A DNA stretch of 50,259 nt from JBKPCD01 sp046727175 (GTDB lineage Bacteria; Acidobacteriota; Vicinamibacteria; Vicinamibacterales; 2-12-FULL-66-21): the NCBI GenBank assembly GCA_046727175.1, contig JBKPCD010000106.1, positions 1 to 50,259 of the forward strand, in the 5' to 3' direction. Below are positions 26,576-35,552 of the stretch, piece after piece. The stretch's first letter is position 1, and each line of letters starts with the position of its first letter. Below the pieces are notes generated by a model. It was given only the letters and a program-made list of their open reading frames with translations, was not told the DNA's origin and ran no database searches. Made by a program: the position numbers and the translations under genes.

Positions 26576-28873
26576 CTAGTTGACGCGAACCGGCGGGAAC
26601 GAAGACTGTCCACACTTGCAGCGGGCGGCATCCGGGTTTCCTCGGTGCCATACGCGCGTCCGGCACTCGGGGCAGGACCACATCCCATCGAGCGCCTCGA
26701 TGCGATTGAGCGCGGCTTCCACTTCGCGCGCGCCAGATCGTCCGCGGCTTCCGTGGACTTCGACGTTCAACGTGGCTCCGACGTCCGCCTCCAGGTGTTT
26801 GAGGAGCGGTTCAACTGATTCCAGTAGCGTCTTCGCTCGTTCCTTCAGGGTGCGCCGGACTCCCTTGAACAACTCACCGATCTCTCGCTTGTCGTTCGCC
26901 TGGCCGCGGCGAAACGGCAGCGGTGCCCACAGCGCCTCGCAGACCTCCTGGAGTTGCTCCTCGAGCGCCCGACGCGCCTTGGTTGCGGCGCCTTGAACAT
27001 CACCGCTCCCGAGTCGTTCGCGCGCGGCGGCGAGAATACCCGACGTTTCGTACTGCGTGGTCCGCGGACCTGACGCGTAACTCCAGGATGTGAGCTCGAG
27101 TTTCCGCCACGACGGGGCGCGACGGGTCAAGTGCTCGAAGAATTGCTGGTCGTGCGTAAGCACGATGAGTTGCCAGTCGGAGAAGCCTTCGGCCAGAAGC
27201 TCGGCGAGCCGTCCACGGTGCTCGACGTCGAAGCTGTTGATCACATCGTCGAGCAGGAGGAAGCCGAGTTGCGCGTTGAATTCCTCCGCCATAGCCAAGA
27301 AAAGCGAGATTGCGAGCGAGTTCAGGTGTGACTCACTGAGAACGCCATGGGGAGGGCGCTGGTGCGACCCGTAGAACTCGACGGCCAGCTCGACCCCTTT
27401 CGCCGTCCAGGGCTCGATGCTCACAGCCTCCGCGAGATCCTCGCCGGGGTGAAGCGCTGCGTAGATTTGCGCCACGCGTCCGCTGATTCGCTTCAAGATT
27501 TCCGTGAGATCGGCTTTCTGCTTCGCCTGATACGCGTCGAAGACCCGGGCCGCCAGGGTGACGGCGCGGAGCGCTCGAGCGGCCTTGTCCTCCGCCCGGC
27601 GCCAGCCTCTGATTTGCTCGCAAAGAGCGGCGAGCATGACGAGCTGAGTGTCGCGCGTGCTGGGGCCGGAGGAGGAGGCTTCTCGAGCCAGCTCGTTCGC
27701 TGCGGCGTCCCATTTGCGAAGGTCGGCGAGATAGCCTGTGATTGCCTCGATGTTGACGGACCCTAGCGAGTCGATGGCGCCCTGAAGGGCCGCGGCAGGA
27801 AGCGGGGTGACAGGCGCCAGGTTGAGTCCCATTGCATGGCCGCTCTTGTGAAGGGACAAGCGCTTGTCGTGCGCTGCGCGTAGATCGTGCGTCAATTGCA
27901 CGAGCGGATCACGAAGGGACTCGAGCTCTCTAGACGCCTCCATGACTTCCACGAGCGCGCGCTCGATTCTCCGCGCCAGCTCTTTTTCATTCACCGATTG
28001 TCCACAAACTGGACAACGTGCGCCAATCGTTCGCGTTTCGACCAGCCGTTTCGCTTCCCTGACCACCGCGGCTCGCGGCAGTAGCGCTGCCCGCTCCGAG
28101 GAGATGAGGGCGTTCCAGCTCTCGAGAAGGTGCGAGTCCAGCGTGGGGGTGGTCAGAGCACCGATCTCGCCGAGAAGGCTGTCCTGGTTGGTGGGCTTTG
28201 CGCTCACGGCGCTGGCGCCGACGGCCGCGGTGAGCCAGGAAGGATCGACCGCCCGGTTGAGAGACCGGGGCGGGTCGACTCCTAACATCTCGCAGATCTG
28301 CTGAAGGTTGGAAAGGACCGTCTCGTGGGTCACGACCTGACCGTCCGAGGCCAGCGCTCGCCGGTACTGTTTGACCAGTTCTTCAGCAGCTTTGGACTCC
28401 TTGCGAAGCTCGTTTCGGGCCCGTTGAAGGTCCTCCCTGAGACTCTCGATGGCGTCGAGGCCGAGGATCTCGACCAGCGCCTTCCATTTCTCGGTCTTGG
28501 TCTTGTTGACGAAGTCGGCCAGGGTGCGTCCGCGCAGAAGGAACGTCTCCCGCCGCATGGCCTGGAATGTCTCGGGCTCGCGCTCGTCAGGGAAAACAGC
28601 CTTCCCGCCGAGTGAGCCGTTCGTCACGATCTCGACCGAGGTGACTTCGTCGTCATCCACTCCCACATGACGCATGGCGTGCTGGCGTCCCTCGTGAGAG
28701 AGAAGCTCGATTTCACCGGTGAAGTACCACTCGAGCGCGTCCGCAAACGTGCTCTTTCCCGTGCCGTTGTCCCCATAGACAACGATGCTCTCGCCCTTGC
28801 CGAGATCCACGATCATCTCACCCGGGATTCCTCGAAAGGCGCGCATCACGAGCCGTTGGACCTTTTCACTCAC
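26576..28873 (-). CDS. SMC/Rad50-like AAA ATPase with zinc hook and C-terminal zinc ribbon
   Basis: 765 residues from GTG 28873 (VSEKVQRLVMRAFRGIPGEM). Walker A GDNGTGKST (34-42) is followed by coiled coil and CPVCGQ (287-290), a Rad50-type zinc hook, then a second coiled coil. The second ATPase half has a signature-like LSESHLNSLAISL (512-524), Walker B LLLDDVINSFD (539-549) and an H-loop VLTHDQ (His574). Beyond the ATPase core, residues 610-725 are a helical domain (KARRALEEQLQEVCEAL), and Cys734/737/752/754 form a zinc ribbon. The core resembles RecF/RloC-like ATPases, but I see no known nuclease motif. It is translationally coupled to a 53-residue gene. A DNA-end or anti-phage role is inferred. 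Confidence 0.85.
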   Translation of the reverse strand: MSEKVQRLVMRAFRGIPGEMIVDLGKGESIVVYGDNGTGKSTFADALEWYFTGEIELLSHEGRQHAMRHVGVDDDEVTSVEIVTNGSLGGKAVFPDEREPETFQAMRRETFLLRGRTLADFVNKTKTEKWKALVEILGLDAIESLREDLQRARNELRKESKAAEELVKQYRRALASDGQVVTHETVLSNLQQICEMLGVDPPRSLNRAVDPSWLTAAVGASAVSAKPTNQDSLLGEIGALTTPTLDSHLLESWNALISSERAALLPRAAVVREAKRLVETRTIGARCPVCGQSVNEKELARRIERALVEVMEASRELESLRDPLVQLTHDLRAAHDKRLSLHKSGHAMGLNLAPVTPLPAAALQGAIDSLGSVNIEAITGYLADLRKWDAAANELAREASSSGPSTRDTQLVMLAALCEQIRGWRRAEDKAARALRAVTLAARVFDAYQAKQKADLTEILKRISGRVAQIYAALHPGEDLAEAVSIEPWTAKGVELAVEFYGSHQRPPHGVLSESHLNSLAISLFLAMAEEFNAQLGFLLLDDVINSFDVEHRGRLAELLAEGFSDWQLIVLTHDQQFFEHLTRRAPSWRKLELTSWSYASGPRTTQYETSGILAAARERLGSGDVQGAATKARRALEEQLQEVCEALWAPLPFRRGQANDKREIGELFKGVRRTLKERAKTLLESVEPLLKHLEADVGATLNVEVHGSRGRSGAREVEAALNRIEALDGMWSCPECRTRVWHRGNPDAARCKCGQSSFPPVRVN

Positions 28874-29027
28874 CGGCGAAATCCTCGAAGAGCTTTCGAA
28901 TCGCCTGCGATCGATCCACGTCTTCTCTCTTGAGAAGCTCTGCAAACTGCCGAGCGAAATCCGGCGGCAGATCTTCGAGTGATTCGAGCAGCGCTAGCAG
29001 GAACTCCTGTGCGCTCGGACGGTGCAT
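28866..29027 (-). CDS. Small acidic helical protein, partner of the zinc-hook ATPase
   Basis: A 53-residue frame starting MHRPSAQEFLLALLESLEDL and ending IRKLFEDFAGE. GAGGGG lies four bases before the ATG, and its last 8 bp overlap the start of the ATPase gene (28866-28873). It is predicted to be two or three amphipathic acidic helices without Cys or membrane segments. No family recognised. The overlap and shared strand argue strongly that it is real and works with the ATPase, perhaps as a regulator or antitoxin-like subunit; that role is inference. Confidence 0.7.
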   Translation of the reverse strand: MHRPSAQEFLLALLESLEDLPPDFARQFAELLKREDVDRSQAIRKLFEDFAGE

Positions 29028-29404
29028 GAATCCCCTCGGCCTTCAAAGGCGCGAACGTGACGCTAACCCAAACCTCGGTTCTGTGGGTACTGTGGATCAC
29101 CGATCGTGCCTGATTCGTCGAAGTCAGCTCTCTCTGAACTGCGCCAATATGTGTGAATTCGCGCCTGAAAAGGGTACGAAGAACGCTTGCCGAGCGTCAA
29201 CTCGCGTTGCTCGCGCATGCGCCGGATGCTGACGTGGCGCAGAAGCCATGCAGAGACCCGACCCGAACCGCCGTCACGACTCGGCGATGCGTTCCGCGAA
29301 GTTCTCTCGTGCAGCAAGCAGTTGCGCGGGTGCGACGACGCATCCGAGATGTGAAACAGGAAGCGGGCGCACCCACCGGCTGTCGTCAACGATTGTCAGA
29401 TTCA
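29028..29404. other. Intergenic, no gene seen
   Basis: No convincing coding frame on either strand. It should hold the promoter of the small-protein/ATPase operon and the 3' end of the AraC transcript; no strong promoter or terminator was recognised. Confidence 0.5.
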
Positions 29405-30217
29405 TCAGGCTGCGCCATTGAGTGCGCCAACCACGCGCTCAGGAAACTCGCTGGACTCGAGCGAAAACCCTAGGCTCAGCCGCTTCAGCAAGGCAAGGTC
29501 CGACGGTGTCGCGCCGAGCATGCGACGGAACGTGCGCGTCAAGTGAGCGCTGTCCGAAAACCCTGCTCGATGGGCCGCGCTTGTAACGCTGGCGCCGTCC
29601 ATCAAGTCACAGGCCGCCCGCTGGAGCCGAAGCCAGAGAATGTAGGGTCGCACAGGGACGCCGACCGACTCCGTAAACGCATGCATGAACCGCGACGGCG
29701 ACAAGGCCGCGATGCCCGCCAACGTCTTCAGAGATAGATCGTTCAGCATGGCCCGTGGCTCCTGAAGGTAGCTCAGCACGCGCCGGACACCAGGATGGAT
29801 CGCTACGTCAGTCCGCGCGTCCAGCAGGAAGTTGTTCAGCCAGCGTTCGGTGCGCGCTTCGTTCGGCGTGGGCCCCAGCACGGCGCGCCAGCGCTCGACT
29901 TGGCGGGCGGGTACGCAGCCAATCTCACTTTCGATGCGCTCGGAGAGCGCGGCACCCACGTCGCTCTCCGCGTTGATGAACCCGATCAGCAGGGTGCTGC
30001 CACGCGCGTCCACCTCATGAGCGGCGTCGGGCCGCACCCAGACCGCACCACACTTCCTCCACGCCTTTTCCCGCGCGCCGCGTACCAGGAGTGACCCGCG
30101 GAGCGTCACAAGCAATTGGGCACAGTGATGACGGTGCGCCGCGGCCCTGAAGCCTGGGCCCCAAACGATCATCACATGGGGCCAGGGCGCCTTGCCCTGG
30201 CGCGCACGGAGCGGCAT
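29405..30217 (-). CDS. AraC-family transcriptional regulator
   Basis: About 270 residues. The N-terminal cupin-like sensor (FRAAAHRHHCAQLLVTLRGS) is followed by two HTH motifs in the C-terminal 100 residues (LKTLAGIAALSPSRFMHAF and VTSAAHRAGFSDSAHLTRTF). The frame extends to a TTG at 30271, but ATG 30217 (MPLRARQGKAPW) starts where the family sequence does. No Shine-Dalgarno. AraC regulators of this kind respond to small molecules; the target is not evident. It is on the same strand as the downstream ATPase operon, about 380 bp away. Confidence 0.88.
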   Translation of the reverse strand: MPLRARQGKAPWPHVMIVWGPGFRAAAHRHHCAQLLVTLRGSLLVRGAREKAWRKCGAVWVRPDAAHEVDARGSTLLIGFINAESDVGAALSERIESEIGCVPARQVERWRAVLGPTPNEARTERWLNNFLLDARTDVAIHPGVRRVLSYLQEPRAMLNDLSLKTLAGIAALSPSRFMHAFTESVGVPVRPYILWLRLQRAACDLMDGASVTSAAHRAGFSDSAHLTRTFRRMLGATPSDLALLKRLSLGFSLESSEFPERVVGALNGAA

Positions 30218-30985
30218 GTGGGGGATTCTGGCACCGCGCGGCACCGTCTGCAAGTTAGCCAGTTCCTTCAAGACGCGAGCGATTCATCGTGACGACAGCC
30301 GTTCCACGACCGAGGACCACTGGAAAAGGATCGGCGAGGTACCGGCCGTAGATCGCCTCGAATGCGTCGCGTTCCCACCGAGCGCGCGTTGGACCCCGTT
30401 CGGCGTCAGCGGGCCCGGCGGCTAAACCGTAGCCGTCTGCAAGTCTTTGATCCGAGCGGCGGGAAAGTTCCGAAAGGGGTCGATGAAATGTCGGACGAGT
30501 GAGGCGACCAGGAAGCCTGAGGTCATCCATGCCGCAGGTATCGGGAACTTATTGCTGTGTCGCGACAATCACGGGGACCTCGGTTGGACGAACCCTTGCG
30601 TGTAGCTGGTTGTCGCCATCGAGGGCACGCGCCGCGGCGGCGATCAGCGAGTCCATCGGAATCCCGCCACACTTGTCACTCCCACCGTTTCCATCTCCGG
30701 CGCTACATTTATCTCAAGACGACCAAAAAGCGCGTCGTCTCGAGAACGGAACGAACGATGAAAAAACCCGAAGGAAGGAGACAGCGTGCGCGTGATCCAG
30801 CGCAGGCGTGCGCGCCATTTTATGGCTCAGAACAATCGGAGGTGGATCTTTGCGGACGATTGTTTGCCATGCTCCCATCATCGAAGAAGGGCGGGTGCGG
30901 TGCTGTTGAAGTGTCGAAACTCCTCCCCTCGAACGCCATCAGGGTGACGGCTGGAACCGCGAGACTCCAGCCCAGGAGGCGAACG
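30218..30985. other. Long intergenic region with a possible gene scrap
   Basis: No intact gene. On the minus strand at about 30423-30540 one frame reads AAWMTSGFLVASLVRHFIDP, then FRNFPAARIKDLQTATV and a stop, which looks like the C-terminus of a membrane protein without its start. The right half holds an inverted repeat (30713-30744) and the leader of the DUF899 gene. Confidence 0.35.
30713..30744. repeat. Inverted repeat upstream of the DUF899 gene
   Basis: CTCAAGACGAC and GTCGTCTCGAG form a near-perfect inverted repeat (10 of 11 pairs) around a 10-base loop, about 240 bp before the start codon. There is no T-run, so an operator or leader hairpin is more likely than a terminator. Confidence 0.5.
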
Positions 30986-31939
30986 ATGTGTCCTGTATGT
31001 ATGGCGACACTGGCTTTGGTCACCGCGGGCGTCACCTCGACGGGCGGCATCACCGCGCTGGTCGTGAGCAGGCTCCGCAGCAAGAACAACAAGGACAAGG
31101 AGAGAGACATGGAGTACCTGAAAGAGCACCTCGCAATGAACACACCCCCGATCGTGTCGCCGCAGGAGTGGGAGGCTGCGCGCCAGCAGCTCCTCGTGAA
31201 GGAGAAGGCCTTGACCCGCGCCCGTGACGCGCTGGCCGCCGAGCGTCGGCGGATGCCGTGGCTGGCCGTCGAGAAGAAGTACGAGTTCGACGGGCCCAAG
31301 GGCAAGGCGAGCCTGCTCGACCTGTTCGACGGCCGCCATCAGCTGATCGTCTACCGCGCCTTCTTCGAGCCCGGCGTGTACGGCTGGCCCGAACATGCCT
31401 GCCGCGGCTGCTCCTTCGTGGCCGACCAGGTCGCCCACGTCGCCCATCTGAACGCCCGCGACACCACGCTGGCGTTCGCCTCGCGCGCGCCGCAGACGGA
31501 CATCGAGCGCCTGAAGGCACGAATGGGCTGGAAGATGCCGTGGTACACCATCACGGACAGCTTCGACGTCGACTTCGGCGTGGACGAGTGGCACGGCACG
31601 AACGCGTTCATCCACGACGACGACAAGGTGTTCCGCACCTACTTCATCAACAACCGCGGCGACGAGCAGATGGGGAGCACTTGGAACTACCTCGACATCA
31701 CTGCGCTCGGGCGCCAGGAAGAGTGGGAGGACTCGCCAGAGGGCTATCCCCAGACCCCGCCGTACAAGTGGTGGAACTGGCACGACGAATACGGCGACGC
31801 CTCGTCGTCCCAGTGGTCGAGCGTCGTCGATCGCAGTGTCGCTCTCCAGCGTCAGCGCGTCGAGCGCAACACGGACAACCTCGACTCCGCCGACCGCCGA
31901 CCGCGGCGCACCGACTCGAAGGACGGCGACGCCACGTGA
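30986..31939 (+). CDS. DUF899 thioredoxin-fold protein fused to a small MCPVC membrane protein
   Basis: 317 residues. AGGAGG six bases before ATG 30986 drives MCPVCMATLALVTAGVTSTG, a one-helix protein that I know as a separate short gene in relatives. It runs in frame through SKNNKDKERD into MEYLKEHLAMNTPPIVSPQE, the usual start of a DUF899 protein. AGGAG also lies six bases before that second ATG (31109), so a free DUF899 protein may also be made. The DUF899 part has the thioredoxin-like fold with CRGCSF in place of a redox motif and the family-typical WWNWHDEYG near the end. DUF899 function is unknown. GC at third positions looks higher than in the neighbours. Confidence 0.85.
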   Translation: MCPVCMATLALVTAGVTSTGGITALVVSRLRSKNNKDKERDMEYLKEHLAMNTPPIVSPQEWEAARQQLLVKEKALTRARDALAAERRRMPWLAVEKKYEFDGPKGKASLLDLFDGRHQLIVYRAFFEPGVYGWPEHACRGCSFVADQVAHVAHLNARDTTLAFASRAPQTDIERLKARMGWKMPWYTITDSFDVDFGVDEWHGTNAFIHDDDKVFRTYFINNRGDEQMGSTWNYLDITALGRQEEWEDSPEGYPQTPPYKWWNWHDEYGDASSSQWSSVVDRSVALQRQRVERNTDNLDSADRRPRRTDSKDGDAT

Positions 31940-32145
31940 TCGCTCAGGTCGGAGCCGTGCCGGTGGAGGAGACCCTGCTGCCGTCGGCGCATAAAGCGGC
32001 CAAGCGACTGCGTGCGAAACGGCTGTTGCAACGCGCGCAGGATCGCTGGCCGAACGCGCAGCTGATCCATCGTCAGATCCGCAACCAGAAGCGCGGACGC
32101 ACCACGTCCAAACAATGCCACGACGGCGCACAAGCCGTGCAGTGA
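31936..32145 (+). CDS. Small basic protein, possibly coupled to DUF899
   Basis: A GTG overlaps the DUF899 stop as GTGA, opening 69 codons (MIAQVGAVPVEETLLPSAHK to HDGAQAVQ), strongly basic in the middle. No family recognised. The coupling and a perfect hairpin 16 bp after its stop favour a real gene, but the same frame is open antisense-like across the DUF899 gene, so coding bias could explain it. Confidence 0.35.
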   Translation: MIAQVGAVPVEETLLPSAHKAAKRLRAKRLLQRAQDRWPNAQLIHRQIRNQKRGRTTSKQCHDGAQAVQ

Positions 32146-32160
32146 ACCACTTAACAGACA

Positions 32161-32181
32161 GGCGCGGGGCCACCCCGCGCC
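32161..32181 (+). terminator. Strong GC hairpin, probable transcript end
   Basis: GGCGCGGGG-CCA-CCCCGCGCC is a perfect 9-bp stem 16 bp after the small ORF. There is no T-run, so termination would be of the U-less kind or the hairpin may only stabilise the 3' end. Confidence 0.45.
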
Positions 32182-32562
32182 CACCACGCAAGGTGTTCCG
32201 TACGCGAAACGAATGTTCCGACCGGGAAATCAGCCTGACGATGGACACATACTCCACATGTTGCCGACGGTCAGCCGTGCAGCAGCGGAGCAGATGGGGG
32301 CTGTGTTGAGGGCCTGATGGGAGATTGGCTGTCAGTTTAGGCTGTCAAACACCCACGCGCCGAGTCGCCCGCCTGAAACTCGCTGGATTGTTGGAGAATC
32401 GGCCCGTCGGTGCGTGTCTCCTCAGCCACGTTCCCGTGGTCGTCGTACTTGAATGAGGACCTCCGCTTCAGCCTCGCCCACCCCGCGCTTGCAGTGCTCC
32501 TGGTAGGCGCGTCCGGATCGGTCCGTGATCGTGACGCCCGCTCATTCGATCCGAAGCGCGAC

Positions 32563-32588
32563 AAGAGGCCCAGCTTCCTGGGCCTCTT
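32563..32588 (+). terminator. Intrinsic-terminator-like hairpin
   Basis: AAGAGGCCCAG-CTTC-CTGGGCCTCTT is a perfect 11-bp stem followed by CGTTGT. The T-rich edge is short. It has no intact gene just upstream and may belong to a lost gene. Confidence 0.55.
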
Positions 32589-32905
32589 CGTTGTACGCGC
32601 CTCAACAGCTACAGGAGGCAAAGACAGCGTTCCCGCCACAGGTGCGGCTTTCCTGCACACCATTCACTCATTTACGCGCGCCGTCACTCGCAGCTAACCG
32701 CATTCCCCTTCGAACGTTGCACCGTGAAGGGTCGCACGATCGTTCACGATCACCGCTGGCGCTGTATTTGCTCCGCGCTCTCATTCGTCGATCAGGTCTA
32801 CCAAAGCTCAATCGCAGGTGGGAGCCTCGTCCGAAACGGCCCTTATCGGGAGTGACACCGTCACACCCGCTGCGTCGGCGACCGTCTCGTGCTCTCGTCC
32901 TTGCG

Positions 32906-32941
32906 AACGTTGCGGAGCAAGAAAACGTTGCGGAGCAAGAA
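32906..32941 (+). repeat. Perfect 18-bp tandem duplication in the ferritin-like gene leader
   Basis: AACGTTGCGGAGCAAGAA occurs twice back to back, ending two bases before the AGGAG ribosome site of the gene at 32954. It lies in the 5' untranslated region and could alter leader structure or be a slippage product. Confidence 0.9.
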
Positions 32942-32953
32942 CAGGAGAGCGAC

Positions 32954-34057
32954 ATGAAGCAATCACAAACCGGCACTGCTCGTTCGTTTCACCGCCGTCG
33001 ATTTCTGAAGGGGGGCATGTTGGCGGCGGGCATCGCCTCGGCCGTACCTGGGCTGTCGATCACCAGTGTCTTCGCCGCCGGTCGCCAACACAACGATGAC
33101 CATAAGATCCCGAAAGGCGACATCGCGATTCTGCGCTTCCTTGCCGCCGCCGAGCTCCTGGAAACGGACTTGTGGCAGCAGTACTCAGAGTTGGCCGGCG
33201 CGACCGCACCGGAATCCGGCTACCGCTCCGCGATCGAGGTGCTCGATGAGGACATGCCCGACTACATCGCGGACAATACCGACGACGAGTTCAGCCATGC
33301 CGCGTTTTTGAATGCGTACCTGTTGTCGAAAGGTGCGCAGCCGGTGGACCTCGATCAGTTCCGCACCCTCGAGGGCAGCCAGGCTACCGGTGCACAGCAG
33401 ATCGGGCGTCTCACGAACCTCTTCCAGCTGACGGTGGACACCAGCTGGTGGACGCGATACCGCAGCGATCAGAACCCGGATTTCGGCGCGACATTCCCGC
33501 AGGCAATCCCGTCGCTCGCGGTTGGCCAGCATCCAGGCATTCCGAAAACCGACGACGAGTCGGGGCCTCCGGGAGTGATCAGCGATCACATTCAGGCGGT
33601 TGCCAACACCGCGGGGTTCCACTTCGCGTTCATCGAACAGGGCGGCACCAGTCTTTATCCAGCCCTGGCGCAGCGTGTGATGAACGTTGAGGTCCTGCGC
33701 GTGCTCCTCAGCATCGGTCCCACCGAGTCGATGCACTTTCAGACGTGGCACGACAAGGCCGGCAACGCGCCGGCGGTCACCGATGGGACGTTGGTGTTCC
33801 CGGACCTCAGTTCGGGACAGTTCGCCACCGACGAGCTCTTCGAGAAGAGCCTGATCATGCCGGAGCCATGCGCGTTTCTCAAGACGAACTTTCCGGCGTG
33901 CTCAATCGTGCGCCCCACGGCGACGGCAGGCGCGGCGATGAAGGCAGCGGCCGCCCTGACCGGTAACGGCCTGTTCATCGGCCAGTCGAATGCGTTCTTC
34001 GAGGCGCTCAGCGATCTCGCCGCGGATGCCGACAACGCGGGACGCAAGAATCCCTGA
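32954..34057 (+). CDS. Tat-exported ferritin-like domain protein
   Basis: 367 residues. The Tat signal RRRFLKGGMLAAGIASAVPG starts at residue 14, with cleavage likely after VFA. The mature part is a Ferritin_2-like helical bundle (ILRFLAAAELLETDLWQQYS, FSHAAFLNAYLLSKG, MNVEVLRVLLSIGPTESMHF with its Glu and His). AGGAG six bases before ATG 32954 fixes the start; the longer in-frame extension is leader sequence. Such proteins are exported folded, probably with a metal centre, and are often stress- or sporulation-linked; substrate unknown. Confidence 0.88.
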   Translation: MKQSQTGTARSFHRRRFLKGGMLAAGIASAVPGLSITSVFAAGRQHNDDHKIPKGDIAILRFLAAAELLETDLWQQYSELAGATAPESGYRSAIEVLDEDMPDYIADNTDDEFSHAAFLNAYLLSKGAQPVDLDQFRTLEGSQATGAQQIGRLTNLFQLTVDTSWWTRYRSDQNPDFGATFPQAIPSLAVGQHPGIPKTDDESGPPGVISDHIQAVANTAGFHFAFIEQGGTSLYPALAQRVMNVEVLRVLLSIGPTESMHFQTWHDKAGNAPAVTDGTLVFPDLSSGQFATDELFEKSLIMPEPCAFLKTNFPACSIVRPTATAGAAMKAAAALTGNGLFIGQSNAFFEALSDLAADADNAGRKNP

Positions 34058-34166
34058 TCCGATCTCGGGCGCGCTGAGCCGGCGCGCCGTGCTGGACCTC
34101 GGCCGCTCGCGCTGAGGGCAGCGACAAGGCAGGCCGCGCGTTGTTCTGATCAACCTGGAGATGATT

Positions 34167-34721
34167 GTGACGAACGCACGTGATCATGTAGAAGAGGTGC
34201 CCTTCCGTCGTCTTCGTGGAACATTTGCGTTCCTGCTACAGGGCTTTCTGGAAGCTGTCCCGTTTTCTAATCCTGAACTTCAGAACGTTCCACCTGCACC
34301 GGCTCCCAATGGACAGGAATTTACGAGACCATCGGTAATGGTCGCCTTCAAGCCGGGCACCGACGAGTTCCAGCAGCCGGGCGGCTACGATTATCGGACA
34401 GGCTACTATCCGTTTGCTGAGGGAGGGTATTTAACTTTCGACCCGGGCAACCTCACGTTCACCGGAGAGTTTCGGCTCAACTTAGGAGGGAACAGCGTTC
34501 CATATGATACGTCGAGAAAGTTGAACGGCCGTTACGTTCTGGGAACCAACGGCACTGGCACTCTGACGTTTCTGGATGGTGACGTCGAAATCCTACAGAT
34601 GTTCGCCATTGAGACTGTCCATGACGCCGATTTTCTGTTGATGTGGGCATGGACGAACACAAAAGTGGGCCATCGTCGTGCTGTGGCCACCGGTTACATG
34701 AAGCGCATGGTGTCATCGTAA
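34167..34721 (+). CDS. Hypothetical protein
   Basis: About 184 residues. GGAG sits immediately before an ATG at 34161 but six bases before GTG 34167, so the GTG is preferred. No signal peptide, membrane helix or cysteine motif; the middle is Gly/Tyr/Phe-rich (GGYDYRTGYYPFAEGGYLTF) and the end LMWAWTNTKVGHRRAVATGY is beta-like. I do not recognise a family; a lipocalin-like or allene-oxide-cyclase-like barrel is conceivable. The gene is more A/T-rich than the neighbours, a sign of transfer. From 34722 to 35089 nothing convincing is seen. Confidence 0.6.
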   Translation: MTNARDHVEEVPFRRLRGTFAFLLQGFLEAVPFSNPELQNVPPAPAPNGQEFTRPSVMVAFKPGTDEFQQPGGYDYRTGYYPFAEGGYLTFDPGNLTFTGEFRLNLGGNSVPYDTSRKLNGRYVLGTNGTGTLTFLDGDVEILQMFAIETVHDADFLLMWAWTNTKVGHRRAVATGYMKRMVSS

Positions 34722-35089
34722 GTTACGGCGCCATGTCGTGGATATATGACACAAACGACAGTCTCGCATGTCGCGGGCCGGTCAGGCGCGCCGCCGCACC
34801 AAGGCAAAATGTTCGGCGCATTTCCGTCAATCGTTATTAGGGATATCGGCTCCTTCGCGTTCCTTGCGACGCGGCCGTCGTCTTCTCCGATCGGAGGCGG
34901 GTATGTCTACGTTTCAAGAGTCGCCCCCATGGATGCGCAGGCGGTCGCCGCCGACATGACCGTTCCGCAAAAACTGCTGCTCGGCGCGATTGGCGCGGTC
35001 CAAAAGACGACATAGTCTGTTGTTGACGCCAGGCAACGTATTGAGGTCTGAGAAGGGCCCTTGAGCTCGATTCACGATCTAGCAATTCA

Positions 35090-35343
35090 TCCGACTGCCA
35101 CGCGACCGGCCCCGAGTTCGCCTCCCGCACGCAAAAGACGATCGTACCGTTGCCGCTGATCGACGGAGGGTTGAAGTCAGGAACACGATTACTGTCGCCG
35201 ATCTGAGTCAGAACGCCGTCACGCAACGCAAACAGGCCTCGTGAGCCATCGTCAAGTGACGCTCCAAATGCCACGACCCCAGTACTACTGATGACTGGCG
35301 TCTCAACTCTCAAGAGTGGCCCGCTGTTTTGCGCCAGAACCAC
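35090..35343 (-). pseudogene. Fragment of an exported repeat protein (DUF7453-like)
   Basis: The minus strand reads VETPVISSTGVVAFGASLDD, then SRGLFALRDGVLTQIGD and PPSISGNGTIVFCV, a pattern of the 'inntGqvaF' repeats in large secreted proteins. About 75 residues survive; there is no start, and family-like sequence fades near 35090. A plus-strand frame over 35376-35495 with several cysteines (NCWQNEDGTGKCREEVC) overlaps the region and is probably chance. Confidence 0.4.
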
Positions 35344-35552
35344 GAACGAATACCGAGGACGTCAAGAGTGCCACCGTGAGGAACTGTTGGCAGAACGAGG
35401 ATGGCACAGGAAAGTGCCGCGAGGAAGTCTGTACCAAACCAGACTATGTAAAGCGTTACGGTTTCGACACCTTCCGGTGCAGTCCACAGAGCCAAGTCAC
35501 GACTGAACCCGCAGCGCCGTCTCGTCGCACCTCGAAGCGAGAACCCGCAAGA

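Larger units (their letters stand above)
32182..32953. other. Intergenic region with a terminator and a possible YD-repeat scrap
   Basis: No intact gene. On the minus strand near 32400-32455 a frame reads FKYDDHGNVAEETRTDG, which resembles one YD/RHS repeat. A terminator-like hairpin (32563-32588) and an 18-bp tandem repeat (32906-32941) are described separately. Confidence 0.35.

Noticed and set aside
30878..32257. 459-codon open frame antisense to DUF899
   Set aside because: Low-complexity Val/Arg-rich product; DUF899 motifs are on the plus strand.
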